Source: an uncultured Muribaculaceae bacterium (GTDB taxonomy: Bacteria > Bacteroidota > Bacteroidia > Bacteroidales > Muribaculaceae). Taken from it: 64,000 nucleotides of DNA. The position numbers and the translations under genes are program-made. Below the pieces are notes generated by a model, which saw only the letters and a program-made list of their open reading frames with translations, ran no database searches and had not been told where the DNA came from. Of this stretch, positions 42,173-52,215 are shown in pieces. The stretch spans positions 1 through 64,000 of the forward strand of contig CAJTWL010000010.1 in assembly GCA_910579845.1 (NCBI GenBank), in the 5' to 3' direction. The first letter of the stretch is position 1, and every line of letters begins with the position of its first letter.

Positions 42173-45100
42173 TTATTTGAAAATATATTCCGATTCAGGC
42201 GTTGTATCAGACTGTGCCGCTTTGTGAACAAACTCCTTGAAATATTTGCGCACAACACGTACGATATTTACTTTGTGATCCTCAATAATTGACCTTGTAA
42301 CCATCCCTCCCTGATCTTCTTTATACGTCACTCCTCCGAAACGCAACTGCGGATCCGAAAAATTACCCTTTATATTTATTCCGAACGGTATAGGCACAGG
42401 TGATTTCTTAACGCCTACATGATAATACATGTCACCGTTAAAATTATTCACACCCTCCATACGAAGTTCATAACGATCAAAATCAAAATCAAACGGATAA
42501 AGCATAAGAAGATTATCCGCTACCTGAGCGTGCACATTCATATCCGGGATATGAATGTCACCCGAATTGTGAATCATAAGCATTCTGGTCACCTTTCTTA
42601 TAAAACGATCCTGATGTACAGTCAACCCTCTTCCCTTTACAAGCATATCGGCTTTGACAGATGGAATATCTACAAACATATTCGGGAAATATCCCATATT
42701 GGCATTTATATCAGCAGATAATATCCCGGACAAATTTTTCATCTGAGGCATCATCAACAACAAGGTATGAAAATTCTTGAAGAAATTCACCACATTAACA
42801 TCGTGTATCCCCCCGTTGAGCGTCAAACCCATTCTCTCTATATTTCCGGTATTCATTTTGAGATCCAACCCTACAGCACCGAAGTCTGATGAAATATCAA
42901 GCCTCTTCACATCCGCGTTTCCATTGCCGATTGAGATATCGGCAGCCAGATCTTCAAGCCTCAGGTTCATATAACGAGTCATCTTCGCCGATGCATGAAT
43001 ATCCGCAAAAAGATTTCTTGGGATAAGCAAGGCTGTTGTATCGGAAGCCGTCAGTCGATCGGTCCTGTCGTCTACCGTATTATCGACATATGTCTCATTC
43101 TTTGTAATCCTTAGTCCTCTTTCATAAGCACCGGCAATCTGATTGATCTGAATTGTGTCGAGAGCGGCATATAAATTCACATATAACGGAGAGATACCCG
43201 TACCACATATAAACCGGCGCAGATCGCGCACATGAGCGGCAAGATCCATTCCAGAAGACTGTGAACTAAGGTGCAGCTTATGCAATCGTATAGAATCAAG
43301 CGACGCTTCCGCATAAAGGTTATCAAATCTGTTCAACACCGGGAAAGAGGGGGTCCGCAACTCACCGCCCGCAATCTTCAATGACGCATGGATCTTCCAT
43401 TTAAGAAGTTCCCTTCTCACCGAATCAGGCAGTACGGACATAATATATTTTGATGAATGCGGGAACATTCCCAAAGCCTTGTCATCTATATCCCATGCTT
43501 CCGGAACTGAAAAATGCGATAGTTTTACCGGCTTGGATAATTTCTTTGCCGAGAATTTAGTCTGAATTCCCCGAAGATCAAGCGTAGAGCCCTCAAGTTT
43601 GCCTCTCACAGATTCACCATTGAAATCCAATGCCGCAGCAACCGGTTTACGCGCTGTGAGATCAGCATTTACATATCCATGGGCAGACACTCCTGTAAGC
43701 GATACATCCGTCGCATTCCCGTGATCGATGAAACGTAATCCTGCAGAAGTTATTTTTACATTAAAGGGAATCCTGTCTGCGGCAAAAGATCCCATCTTAC
43801 CTCTTATATCCAATTTCAAAGTCTTGCCTGATGCCTTGAAACTTTTGGCAGGATAGCGCAGTCGGAAGTCAGTAAGCGATGCTTCACCTTTTATATCCAC
43901 ATCATTGATATTTCCACCGGTTATATCAGATAAGGCAAAACTTCCGGAAACTGTTGTGGAAAGATCTCCTTTAAGTCCCAAAGATGACAGGCTCTTTATA
44001 CTCTTCCCTATTTCAGAGGCATTCCCGAAACCTGTTATCTTAAATCTTATTAACGGAGCTGAAACAAAATTATCCACATGTGCCGACAAATTCAGATTCA
44101 TCCCCTCTCCTGTAAGCCGGAAACGGGGTAAATCAAAACGGGATCCTGCCATATTCCCGCCATCAAAAAAGAGCTTGCCGCTTCCTTCCATATTCCGGAT
44201 GGTATAACTGTTATTTGTATCGAACAAATAGCTAAGCTTACCCTCCACAACATTTACATTCACTTCTGCCGAAGGCAATTCAGAAGCATAAAACCTGTAT
44301 GGTGTCTTAAGTTGCGCGGTGGCATTCATGACAATATCCACATCTACAGAACCGGAAATAGGAACATATTCATGTGGCAGATACCCGAGGAGACCCATCA
44401 CATTAAAATCGGAAATCCTGTAACTCAACATATTTATTTGCGGGTCTTTGCCGACTTTCAGATCAATATCAAGTTTCCCGTGTGTATTACCGAGGTCTAT
44501 GGAATAGTCTTTCGCAGTTATAGCAAACGGCGCAAACTTCAATCCAACTTCTCCATTCAATGAGAACGGAAATCCCTGTAAGAGCTGAAGCTTATTTACA
44601 ACAGCATCAATATAACCGTCAATAATCAGCTGATATCTGTCAATGTCATCATGATCCCTATTCAGTGCCACATCCCTCAGATCGACATTTATCTGCGACT
44701 TCGTGACACAATTGTAAAATTTTATATTCAGAGGATTATTAAATTTCAACTTATTCACTGTGATATAAGGGACACCACCAGACTTGTCTCCGGATGGAAA
44801 GATATTATAGTTTGTTATGGAATCCGCAACAGCCACAAGATTCATATCCATCGAGTCCACCTCCAGATCCTTAAGATAGATTCTTCCCCTAAGAAGACTT
44901 ATAAGATCAATACCTCCCCGTATTCCTGATGTGGATACAAGACATGATGCTCCGGAAGGGAGCTGTTTCTTTAGTTCAGGACCTATACTGTCAAAACTAT
45001 GGCTTATTATCTTCATGGAATCCAACTCGATGCATAGATGCGGAAAAGAAGACCATAATGTGAAGCGGGCATTATACACCTTCACTTCGGCATTCATCTT

Positions 45101-45295
45101 CCCGCTTGCCTCACGGTTTATCAGCTCTGTCATACGTTCCGGCGTAAGCCACCATGTAGCCACACCTGCCCCCACGATGAGCAAGATGACAAATATGCCT
45201 ATGGATAAGAAAATCCACCGCACAACACGACAAAACGTGCTGCGCGATGACTTTTCAACTTTCCCATTATGGATATTTTCCATAAAGTCTGACAT
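42173..45295 (-). CDS. Large AsmA-like protein
   Basis: 1040-residue protein with a short cytoplasmic N-terminus, one membrane segment (about 28-50, VVRWIFLSIGIFVILLIVGAGVATWWL) and a long beta-rich body, the architecture of AsmA/TamB-type proteins that bridge the envelope and move lipids. The C-terminal part has repeated amphipathic strands ending in NGDMYYHVGVKKSPVPIPFGI. The gene follows topA on the same strand beyond a terminator. A strong hairpin ends four bases before its ATG; the next in-frame ATG is at 45283. Confidence 0.85.
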   Translation of the reverse strand: MSDFMENIHNGKVEKSSRSTFCRVVRWIFLSIGIFVILLIVGAGVATWWLTPERMTELINREASGKMNAEVKVYNARFTLWSSFPHLCIELDSMKIISHSFDSIGPELKKQLPSGASCLVSTSGIRGGIDLISLLRGRIYLKDLEVDSMDMNLVAVADSITNYNIFPSGDKSGGVPYITVNKLKFNNPLNIKFYNCVTKSQINVDLRDVALNRDHDDIDRYQLIIDGYIDAVVNKLQLLQGFPFSLNGEVGLKFAPFAITAKDYSIDLGNTHGKLDIDLKVGKDPQINMLSYRISDFNVMGLLGYLPHEYVPISGSVDVDIVMNATAQLKTPYRFYASELPSAEVNVNVVEGKLSYLFDTNNSYTIRNMEGSGKLFFDGGNMAGSRFDLPRFRLTGEGMNLNLSAHVDNFVSAPLIRFKITGFGNASEIGKSIKSLSSLGLKGDLSTTVSGSFALSDITGGNINDVDIKGEASLTDFRLRYPAKSFKASGKTLKLDIRGKMGSFAADRIPFNVKITSAGLRFIDHGNATDVSLTGVSAHGYVNADLTARKPVAAALDFNGESVRGKLEGSTLDLRGIQTKFSAKKLSKPVKLSHFSVPEAWDIDDKALGMFPHSSKYIMSVLPDSVRRELLKWKIHASLKIAGGELRTPSFPVLNRFDNLYAEASLDSIRLHKLHLSSQSSGMDLAAHVRDLRRFICGTGISPLYVNLYAALDTIQINQIAGAYERGLRITKNETYVDNTVDDRTDRLTASDTTALLIPRNLFADIHASAKMTRYMNLRLEDLAADISIGNGNADVKRLDISSDFGAVGLDLKMNTGNIERMGLTLNGGIHDVNVVNFFKNFHTLLLMMPQMKNLSGILSADINANMGYFPNMFVDIPSVKADMLVKGRGLTVHQDRFIRKVTRMLMIHNSGDIHIPDMNVHAQVADNLLMLYPFDFDFDRYELRMEGVNNFNGDMYYHVGVKKSPVPIPFGINIKGNFSDPQLRFGGVTYKEDQGGMVTRSIIEDHKVNIVRVVRKYFKEFVHKAAQSDTTPESEYIFK

Positions 45296-45299
45296 AGCA

Positions 45300-45332
45300 A
45301 TAGCGGATTTGCTATTCTAACAAATCCGCTAT
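45300..45332 (-). promoter_or_regulatory. Hairpin abutting the AsmA-like start codon
   Basis: Perfect 12-bp arms ATAGCGGATTTG/CAAATCCGCTAT around a 9-base loop, ending four bases before the ATG in the mRNA. It would hide the ribosome-binding region if formed, so it may control translation. Confidence 0.5.
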
Positions 45333-45365
45333 CCTATCGGTTCAGAAATATCTTTAGTGTGTTTC

Positions 45366-45382
45366 TTAGAGTATGTTGAGTT
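45366..45382 (+). repeat. Intergenic repeat copy (TTAGAGNNTGTT family)
   Basis: TTAGAGTATGTTGAGTT, overlapping the topA terminator; its GAGTATGTTGAGTTT is exact at 4893-4907. Confidence 0.4.
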
Positions 45383-45405
45383 TGGTTTAAAACTCAACAT
45401 ACTCT
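45368..45405 (-). terminator. Terminator of topA
   Basis: 16-bp perfect stem AGAGTATGTTGAGTTT/AAACTCAACATACTCT with a 6-base loop, 9 bases beyond the topA stop. Confidence 0.8.
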
Positions 45406-45413
45406 TATCTGTC

Positions 45414-47771
45414 TCAGGACTTCTTTGCCGCTGTCTTGCGCGGTTTCTTTGCCGGGGCGACGTCTTGTTTCTCCATCAGTGCCTTCACATCCTCAAGTGT
45501 CAGCGAATAGGGATCAGTTGTTTTCGGAATCTTATAATTGGTTGCCTTGCGGGCACCCTCCTTTTTATAAGCTATATAAGGACCAAAACGACCGTTGAGC
45601 ACCTCAAGCCCGGGCATCTCTGGAAAATCCTTTATCAACCTGTTGGCTTCTGCCTCCCGTTTTGCCAGAATCAGGTCCTCTGCTTCCTCAAGCGATATAG
45701 TCTGAACATTCATTGTCTTGGGTATCGAGACAAACATTTTGTCATGCTGCACGTATGGTCCGAAACGTCCGACAGCCGCCTTGACAGGTTTACCTTCAAA
45801 CTCGCCAAGCATACGTGGCAGTTCAAACAGTTTCAAAGCCTCTTCCAAGGTAATATCAGCAATGCTCTGATCTTTATGCAGACTTGCGAACTGAGGTTTC
45901 TCTTCATCGGAAGCCTCCCCTATCTGCACCACCGGACCGAATCTGCCTATCTTGACTGATACCGGTCTGCCAGTCTTGGGATCAGAGCCCAGTATACGTT
46001 CTCCGACCTTATGTTCAAGTCTCATGGAACTGACATTCTCGATTGACGGATGGAACGAGGAATAGAATCCGGACATCTCGTTTCTCCAGCCCAGTTTACC
46101 CTCTGCTATCTCATCGAATTTCTCCTCCACACGGGCTGTAAAATTATAATCCAGTATCTCAGGAAAATACTCTGTCAGGAAGTCATTGACCACCATCCCT
46201 ATATCGGTAGGAATCAATTTACCTTTCTCACTGCCGCTGTTTTCGGTCAGCACATCCCGGCTTACATCGCCATTTTTCAGCATCAGACGGACATAATCCC
46301 TTGGTATCCCCTCCTTGTCTCCGTGTCGGATATATTCACGAGTCTGTATGGTAGAGATAGTAGGCGCATAAGTAGACGGACGCCCGATACCAAGATCCTC
46401 CATCTTCTTGACAAGCGATGCCTCGGTATAACGCGCAGGCGGAAGAGTGAATCTCTCAGTTGCCTGAATCAAAACCGGATCCAATATCTCACCGACACTT
46501 AATCCCGGAAGCAGACTTGTAGTTTCTGTGACCTCATTTCCGGAATCAGTGAGGAGTTCGTTGCCGGATACATATACTCTCATGAAGCCGGGGAATTTCA
46601 CAACCTCTCCCTCGGCTTTAAAAACATGCGTCTCACCGCTGATTCCTATTTCGACATTTGTTTTCTCAAGTAAGGCATCCGCCATCTGGGAAGCTACGGA
46701 TCGCTTCCATATCAGCTGATAAAGCTTCTGTTCCTGTGCCGTACCTGATATCTCAGTATTGGAAACATAAGTAGGGCGAATAGCCTCATGTGCTTCCTGT
46801 GCACCTTTTGCATTTGTATGATAATGGCGCACCTGCAACGATTCTGCCCCATATTTGGATTCTATTGCAGAGGAAATATCCCTTATTGCAAGTTCAGACA
46901 GATTAGTAGAATCTGTACGCATGTAGGTAATCTGTCCGTCCTCATATAATTTCTGCGCTATTCGCATTGTCTGGTTTACCGAAAAGCCGAGTTTCCGACC
47001 CGCCTCCTGCTGTAATGTAGAGGTCGTGAACGGAGGCGCCGGCGAACGTTTTACAGGCTTAACAGTCATATCATTGACGGTAAATTCTGCATTTGTGCAT
47101 CTTTCAAGAAATCCTTTCGCCTCCTTTTCATCCGTGAGCTTATTTTTCAGTTCAGCCTTGAAACTGACAGCAGAATCCCCCTCAAAAACACCGCTTATTC
47201 TGAAATACGGTTCCGGTTTAAAAGCTTCAACTTCTTTCTCCCGTTCGCATATCAGACGCAGCGCCACAGACTGCACTCTGCCGGCCGAAAGCGCCGGTTT
47301 AATCTTTCGCCATAAAACCGGACTCAACTCAAATCCCACTATTCTGTCAAGAACACGGCGCGCCTGCTGGGCATTCACCCGGTCAATATCGATACCGCGT
47401 GGATTCTCAATCGCATGAAGAATCGCAGGTTTTGTTATTTCATGAAAAACTATTCTCTTAGCTTTGGCAGGGTCCAGACCAAGCACCTCGGCAAGATGCC
47501 AGGCGATAGCCTCTCCCTCACGGTCCTCATCGGATGCGAGCCAGACTGTATCCGCTTCCTTCGCAGCAGACTTAAGTTGCTTCACCAAAGCTTTCTTTTC
47601 TGCCGGTATCTCATATTGCGGTGAAAAGTCAGTGTCGACATCAACGCTCATGCCATGTTTTTTAAGATCCCGTATATGACCATAGCTTGACATAACCTTG
47701 AAATCTTTTCCAAGGAATTTCTCTATTGTCTTCGCTTTGGCAGGAGACTCGACTATTACAAGGTTTTTCAT
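45414..47771 (-). CDS. topA: DNA topoisomerase I
   Basis: 785-residue type IA topoisomerase from the ATG at 47771 (MKNLVIVESPAKAKTIEKF). A longer frame to 47834 adds 21 residues without homology. The toprim motif is DEDREGEAIAWHLAE, the active-site Tyr is in QITYMRTDST, and instead of Cys4 zinc fingers the C-terminus carries several GRFGPYVQ-type repeats followed by a Lys-rich tail (KKPRKTAAKKS). It relaxes negative supercoils. Confidence 0.95.
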   Translation of the reverse strand: MKNLVIVESPAKAKTIEKFLGKDFKVMSSYGHIRDLKKHGMSVDVDTDFSPQYEIPAEKKALVKQLKSAAKEADTVWLASDEDREGEAIAWHLAEVLGLDPAKAKRIVFHEITKPAILHAIENPRGIDIDRVNAQQARRVLDRIVGFELSPVLWRKIKPALSAGRVQSVALRLICEREKEVEAFKPEPYFRISGVFEGDSAVSFKAELKNKLTDEKEAKGFLERCTNAEFTVNDMTVKPVKRSPAPPFTTSTLQQEAGRKLGFSVNQTMRIAQKLYEDGQITYMRTDSTNLSELAIRDISSAIESKYGAESLQVRHYHTNAKGAQEAHEAIRPTYVSNTEISGTAQEQKLYQLIWKRSVASQMADALLEKTNVEIGISGETHVFKAEGEVVKFPGFMRVYVSGNELLTDSGNEVTETTSLLPGLSVGEILDPVLIQATERFTLPPARYTEASLVKKMEDLGIGRPSTYAPTISTIQTREYIRHGDKEGIPRDYVRLMLKNGDVSRDVLTENSGSEKGKLIPTDIGMVVNDFLTEYFPEILDYNFTARVEEKFDEIAEGKLGWRNEMSGFYSSFHPSIENVSSMRLEHKVGERILGSDPKTGRPVSVKIGRFGPVVQIGEASDEEKPQFASLHKDQSIADITLEEALKLFELPRMLGEFEGKPVKAAVGRFGPYVQHDKMFVSIPKTMNVQTISLEEAEDLILAKREAEANRLIKDFPEMPGLEVLNGRFGPYIAYKKEGARKATNYKIPKTTDPYSLTLEDVKALMEKQDVAPAKKPRKTAAKKS

Positions 47772-47867
47772 GTCTGTGTTTTTGGGGTTTAACAATAAAT
47801 TCCTACCTGTTGTTCGTTTCAAGCATACCGGCAAGACATCAATCTGCCCTATATTATCTGTCCTATA

Positions 47868-48749
47868 TTATTTGTGAGGATTTTCCTTCCTCGCTTTCAG
47901 CGTGTTGATCATCAACGAACAGATTGTCATAGGACCGACACCGCCCGGCACCGGGGTGATATACGAACACTTCTGCGCCACATTCTCAAAGTCGACATCT
48001 CCGCGAAGACGCCATCCGCTTTTACGGGTGGAATCAGCGACACGTGTCGTACCTACATCTATAATGACGGCTCCCTCTTTAACCATATCCTCAGTCACGA
48101 ATCCGGGCTGACCCAGTGCCGCTACTATTATATCGGCATTACGGCATATTTCCTTGATATCAGGGGTAGAGGAGTGACATACTGTTACAGTACAGTTTCC
48201 CGGATCCGATTTCTGCATAAGAAGGGAAGCCATTGGCTTTCCGACAATATTGCTGCGGCCAAGCACCACTGCATGCTTCCCTTTTGTCGGAACACTATAG
48301 CGCTTCAGAAGCTGCATGATTCCGGCAGGTGTCGCCGGCAAGAAGCAAGGCAAGCCTACTGACATGCAGCCTACATTCACCGGATGAAAGCCATCCACAT
48401 CCTTCGCCGGGGAAACTTCACGGATCACAGCCTGCTCATCAATATGACGGGGCAAAGGAAGCTGTACTATAAAGCCATCAACTTCCGGATCCTCGTTGAG
48501 CTTATGTATCTCTTCGAGAAGGCGTTCCTGAGTAACATCATCCTCAAACCGGATCAGAGTACTTTTGAATCCGCACTCTCCGCACGCTTTGACTTTATTA
48601 GCCACATATGTCTCCGATCCGCCGTCATGTCCTACAAGTATCGCGACAAGATGCGGTGCACGAAGACCCTGTGCGGTCATATCTGCGACTTCGGCTGCGA
48701 TCTCCTGTTTTATCTCAGCTGCAGTCTTTTTCCCATCAATCAATATCAT
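47868..48749 (-). CDS. folD: Bifunctional methylene-THF dehydrogenase/methenyl-THF cyclohydrolase
   Basis: 293-residue FolD. Motifs include the catalytic Lys region [25 protein letters not shown], and [12 protein letters not shown] in the NADP-binding fold; PGGVGPMT ends the active site. Complete. Its 3' end has two tandem 14-base copies (ATAATATAGG-A/G-CAG). It lies 96 bases upstream of topA on the same strand. Confidence 0.95.
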   Translation of the reverse strand: MILIDGKKTAAEIKQEIAAEVADMTAQGLRAPHLVAILVGHDGGSETYVANKVKACGECGFKSTLIRFEDDVTQERLLEEIHKLNEDPEVDGFIVQLPLPRHIDEQAVIREVSPAKDVDGFHPVNVGCMSVGLPCFLPATPAGIMQLLKRYSVPTKGKHAVVLGRSNIVGKPMASLLMQKSDPGNCTVTVCHSSTPDIKEICRNADIIVAALGQPGFVTEDMVKEGAVIIDVGTTRVADSTRKSGWRLRGDVDFENVAQKCSYITPVPGGVGPMTICSLMINTLKARKENPHK

Positions 48750-48777
48750 TGTTTCCTTATTTTTTTCGTTTAGTTTG

Positions 48778-48802
48778 CAAATTTATACAAAAAAGTATAA
48801 AT
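48778..48802 (-). promoter_or_regulatory. folD promoter region with dyad
   Basis: Minus strand -7 TAAATTTG (48778-48785). An 8-bp dyad ATTTATAC-N6-GTATAAAT (48781-48802) overlaps it and could be an operator. Confidence 0.5.
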
Positions 48803-48908
48803 ACGATTAATAAACAGTTTAAATTTATTTCCGCGACAATTTCCGCGACATGTCGTGTCTAAAATCAAACATAGCCATATTTTGTAGCCTTATGTCGCAA
48901 ATATTAAT

Positions 48909-48916
48909 TACCTTTG
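48909..48916 (+). promoter_or_regulatory. -7 box of nadB
   Basis: TACCTTTG. The first ATG of the frame (48921) lies five bases later, too near for a normal leader, which supports the ATG at 48957 as start, or a leaderless start at 48921. Confidence 0.55.
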
Positions 48917-48956
48917 CAGGATGTCTATAGGATATCAAGAGAAAATACTTGAAACT

Positions 48957-50534
48957 ATGGTATACAAATATGACTGTTTAGTGATCGGCTCCGGAATCGG
49001 AGGCATGAGTTTCGCGCTCAAAGCCGCCCGCGGAGGAGCTAAAGTAGCGGTGATATGCAAGACCGCACCCGATGAGGCAAACACATATTTCGCGCAAGGC
49101 GGCGTAGCCTCGGTAACAAACCTTGAAGTAGACAATTTTGAAAAACATATCCACGACACAATGGTGGCCGGCGACTGGCTCAGTGACCCGGCGGCAGTGG
49201 AGAAAGTTGTAAAAAACGCCCCATCCCAGATCGCAGAGCTTATAGGATGGGGAGTAGACTTCGATAAAAAGGAGGACGGAAATTTCGATCTGCACCGGGA
49301 AGGCGGTCATTCCGAGTTCCGCATCCTGCACCATGCCGACAACACCGGTGCGGAGATCCAGACAAGTCTTGTCGAGACACTTCGCGGCACACCGGGTATA
49401 GATCTTTTTGAAAACCGCTTTGCAGTTGAAATCATAACGCAGCATCACCTTGGCAAGATTGTCACACGACGCACTCCCGACATAACATGTTACGGAGCAT
49501 ACGTATTGAACGAGGCAACCGAACAGGTTGACACTTTTTTGGCAAAAACAACTGTCATGGCTACAGGAGGTGTCGGTTCGGTATATACAACAACAACCAA
49601 TCCGCTGATTGCTACCGGCGACGGCATAGCCATGGTATACCGTGCCAAAGGAACAGTATCCGACATGGAATTCATACAGTTCCACCCAACCGCACTTTAC
49701 CATCCCGGTGACCGACCTTCCTTCCTCATCACCGAAGCCATGAGAGGCTATGGAGCGGTGCTCAAGAACCTTGACGGCAAGGAATTCATGCACAAATATG
49801 ACGAACGGCTCTCTCTCGCACCCCGGGATATCGTGGCACGTGCCATAGATTCGGAAATGAAGTTGAACGGCACAGATCATGTCTATCTCGATGTCACCCA
49901 CAAGGATCCTGAAGAGACAAAACGTCATTTCCCTAATATTTATGAAAAATGCCTCTCTTTGGGAATCGACATAACAAAAGATATGATACCTGTGGCTCCG
50001 GCTGCCCATTACCTTTGCGGAGGCATTAAAGTAAACCTGGACGGCGAGAGTTCCATACACAGACTCTATGCAGTGGGCGAATGCTCTTGCACCGGACTTC
50101 ACGGCGGCAACAGACTTGCAAGCAACTCCCTCATAGAGGCTGTTGTCTATGCCGATGCCGCGGCACGACATGTCCTCGAACATCTGAATGAATACGACTG
50201 GCGGGATGATGTGCCGCAATGGAACGATGAAGGAACCGTACATCCTGAAGAAATGGTTCTTATAACACAGTCGGAAAAGGAGGTGAACCAGATAATGGGT
50301 TATTACGTTGGGATTGTGAGAAGCGATCTGAGATTGAACAGGGCCTGGAACAGACTCGATATCTTATATCAGGAGACCGAGAAACTTTTCAAAACCAGCA
50401 AGCCGTCACGCAAACTCTGTGAACTCCGTAACATTATCAATGTGGCATACCTTATAATGCGTCAGGCAATGGAGCGCAAAGAGAGCCGCGGACTTCACTT
50501 CACAGTCGACTATCCTCACCCCGATAAAGTTTAA
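48957..50534 (+). CDS. nadB: L-aspartate oxidase
   Basis: 525 residues from the ATG at 48957 (MVYKYDCLVIGSGIGGMSF); an ATG at 48921 would add 12 residues upstream. This is the first enzyme of de novo NAD synthesis, turning aspartate to iminoaspartate with FAD. The FAD fold starts at VIGSGIGGMS, the QGGVAS segment follows, and VGECSCTGLHGGNRLASNSL is the C-terminal family motif. In anaerobes fumarate can serve as the electron acceptor. NadA and NadC are not in this window. Confidence 0.93.
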   Translation: MVYKYDCLVIGSGIGGMSFALKAARGGAKVAVICKTAPDEANTYFAQGGVASVTNLEVDNFEKHIHDTMVAGDWLSDPAAVEKVVKNAPSQIAELIGWGVDFDKKEDGNFDLHREGGHSEFRILHHADNTGAEIQTSLVETLRGTPGIDLFENRFAVEIITQHHLGKIVTRRTPDITCYGAYVLNEATEQVDTFLAKTTVMATGGVGSVYTTTTNPLIATGDGIAMVYRAKGTVSDMEFIQFHPTALYHPGDRPSFLITEAMRGYGAVLKNLDGKEFMHKYDERLSLAPRDIVARAIDSEMKLNGTDHVYLDVTHKDPEETKRHFPNIYEKCLSLGIDITKDMIPVAPAAHYLCGGIKVNLDGESSIHRLYAVGECSCTGLHGGNRLASNSLIEAVVYADAAARHVLEHLNEYDWRDDVPQWNDEGTVHPEEMVLITQSEKEVNQIMGYYVGIVRSDLRLNRAWNRLDILYQETEKLFKTSKPSRKLCELRNIINVAYLIMRQAMERKESRGLHFTVDYPHPDKV

Positions 50535-50556
50535 TAACTTAAAAGCGAATTCCACA

Positions 50557-52215
50557 ATGAAAAGACACAGACTATCATTATATATTTTGCCATTTATAGC
50601 AATATCCTTTCTGTTCACAGCTGTAAGAGCACAGAAAAGCAACGATGCCGCTCTGAACCGTAATATGAATATTTTCAATTCTATTGTGAAACAGATTGAA
50701 CTTTTCTATGTGGATACAATAAACACGGAAGACAGTTTCAAGGCAGCCATTGAAGCATTTCTCGCCTCCACCGACCCATACACCGAATATTACAGCGCCG
50801 ATGATCAGGATCAACTCCAGAAGATGACGACCGGAGAATATGGAGGCATAGGATCGTATATTCTCGAGCGCAATGGCGCATCCTACATCTCCCAGCCGAT
50901 GGAAGGAAGTCCGGCGGCACAAGCAGGACTCAGACCCGGAGATCACATCATCAAAGTCGACACAGTGGATGTCGCCTCAAAAAAAAGCTCCGAGGTAACA
51001 AAACTGCTAAAAGGCGTACCCGGCACTAAAGTCATTGTGACGGTGAAACGGCCCTATGTACAGGATTCAATTCTGACAGTGGACATAACACGCGGCAAGG
51101 TTCAGGAACCGAGTCTCGCCTTCGACACCCTTATGCCTGATGGAATAGGCTATTTGCGGCTGTCAAGCTTTATTGACAAGACCCCGGCAGAAACACGCCG
51201 GGTATTCGAGAAGTTCAAATCTTCCGGCAATCTTAAAGGTGTAATCCTCGATTTGAGAGGGAACGGCGGAGGGCTCGTTGAAAGCGCCATCGATCTTGTA
51301 GGCAATTTTGTTCCTAAAGGAACACAGATAGTCCGGACTGTCGGCAAGGATGCCTCTCAGGAACGTACATACAAAACTACACGGACTCCGCTTCTAGCAG
51401 ATTTACCTTTGGCGGTGCTTCTCGATGGAGGCAGCGCATCAGCATCCGAGATTGTGGCAGGATCGCTTCAGGATCTTGACCGTGCCGTACTAATAGGATC
51501 CAGAAGTTTCGGGAAAGGTCTCGTGCAGAATCCTGTACAATTGCCTTACGGCGGTCTGCTGAAAGTTACAATCGCAAAATATTATCTTCCATCCGGACGG
51601 TTGATACAGGCGATAGACTACTCCCACCGTAACCCCGACGGCACAGTTGCAAGAGTTCCGGACAGTCTCACAAATGTATTCCGCACTGCCCATGGACGGG
51701 AAGTCCGTGACGGAGGAGGTCTGCGTCCGGACTCAACAATTGAATGGCCGGCTGTAAACCGATTGGTCTATAATGCAGTAGCTGACAATTGGGTATTCGA
51801 TTTCGCAAATAAATTCGCTTCAGAGAATCCCTCAATCCCGGCACCACAGGATTTTGTAGTGAACGATACTATCTACAATGCATTCAAAGCTTCGATAGAT
51901 CCTAAAAAATTCAAATATGACAAGGCTTGCGAGGATATGGTGAAACAACTGCGTAAAGCTGTGGAAAGCGAAGGCTACATGAATGACGAGACAAAAGCTG
52001 TGATTGACAAACTTGCGGAACTGCTTGTGCACAATCTTGACCATGATCTTGACACACACCGTGAGCAACTTTCCGATTACATAGGTTCGGAGATAGTAAG
52101 CCGATATTATTATGAGAAAGGGAAAACCGCATACAGCATAAAATCGGATCCTGCTGTAAAAACCGCAATATCCATACTGCTCAATAAGGATAAGCTAAAT
52201 AATATTATCCGGTAA
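50557..52215 (+). CDS. S41-family C-terminal processing protease (periplasmic)
   Basis: 552-residue protease with an N-terminal signal (LPFIAISFLFTAVRA). A PDZ domain spans about residues 85-165 (GGIGSYIL, GLRPGDHIIKVD). The catalytic Ser is in GGSASASEIVAG and the Lys in SRSFGKGLVQ. It cleaves misfolded or tagged periplasmic proteins. The stop overlaps the mfd ATG by one base (TAATG), so the two are translationally coupled, an unusual pair. Confidence 0.92.
   Translation: MKRHRLSLYILPFIAISFLFTAVRAQKSNDAALNRNMNIFNSIVKQIELFYVDTINTEDSFKAAIEAFLASTDPYTEYYSADDQDQLQKMTTGEYGGIGSYILERNGASYISQPMEGSPAAQAGLRPGDHIIKVDTVDVASKKSSEVTKLLKGVPGTKVIVTVKRPYVQDSILTVDITRGKVQEPSLAFDTLMPDGIGYLRLSSFIDKTPAETRRVFEKFKSSGNLKGVILDLRGNGGGLVESAIDLVGNFVPKGTQIVRTVGKDASQERTYKTTRTPLLADLPLAVLLDGGSASASEIVAGSLQDLDRAVLIGSRSFGKGLVQNPVQLPYGGLLKVTIAKYYLPSGRLIQAIDYSHRNPDGTVARVPDSLTNVFRTAHGREVRDGGGLRPDSTIEWPAVNRLVYNAVADNWVFDFANKFASENPSIPAPQDFVVNDTIYNAFKASIDPKKFKYDKACEDMVKQLRKAVESEGYMNDETKAVIDKLAELLVHNLDHDLDTHREQLSDYIGSEIVSRYYYEKGKTAYSIKSDPAVKTAISILLNKDKLNNIIR

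Noticed and set aside
47849..47876. Tandem 14-base repeat at the folD stop codon
   Set aside because: Two AT-rich copies only, at the very end of a normal gene; a small local duplication rather than a functional element.
48978..50243. A 421-codon open frame on the minus strand
   Set aside because: It lies wholly opposite nadB, which has clear family motifs; the antisense frame is Cys- and His-rich with no recognisable domain.
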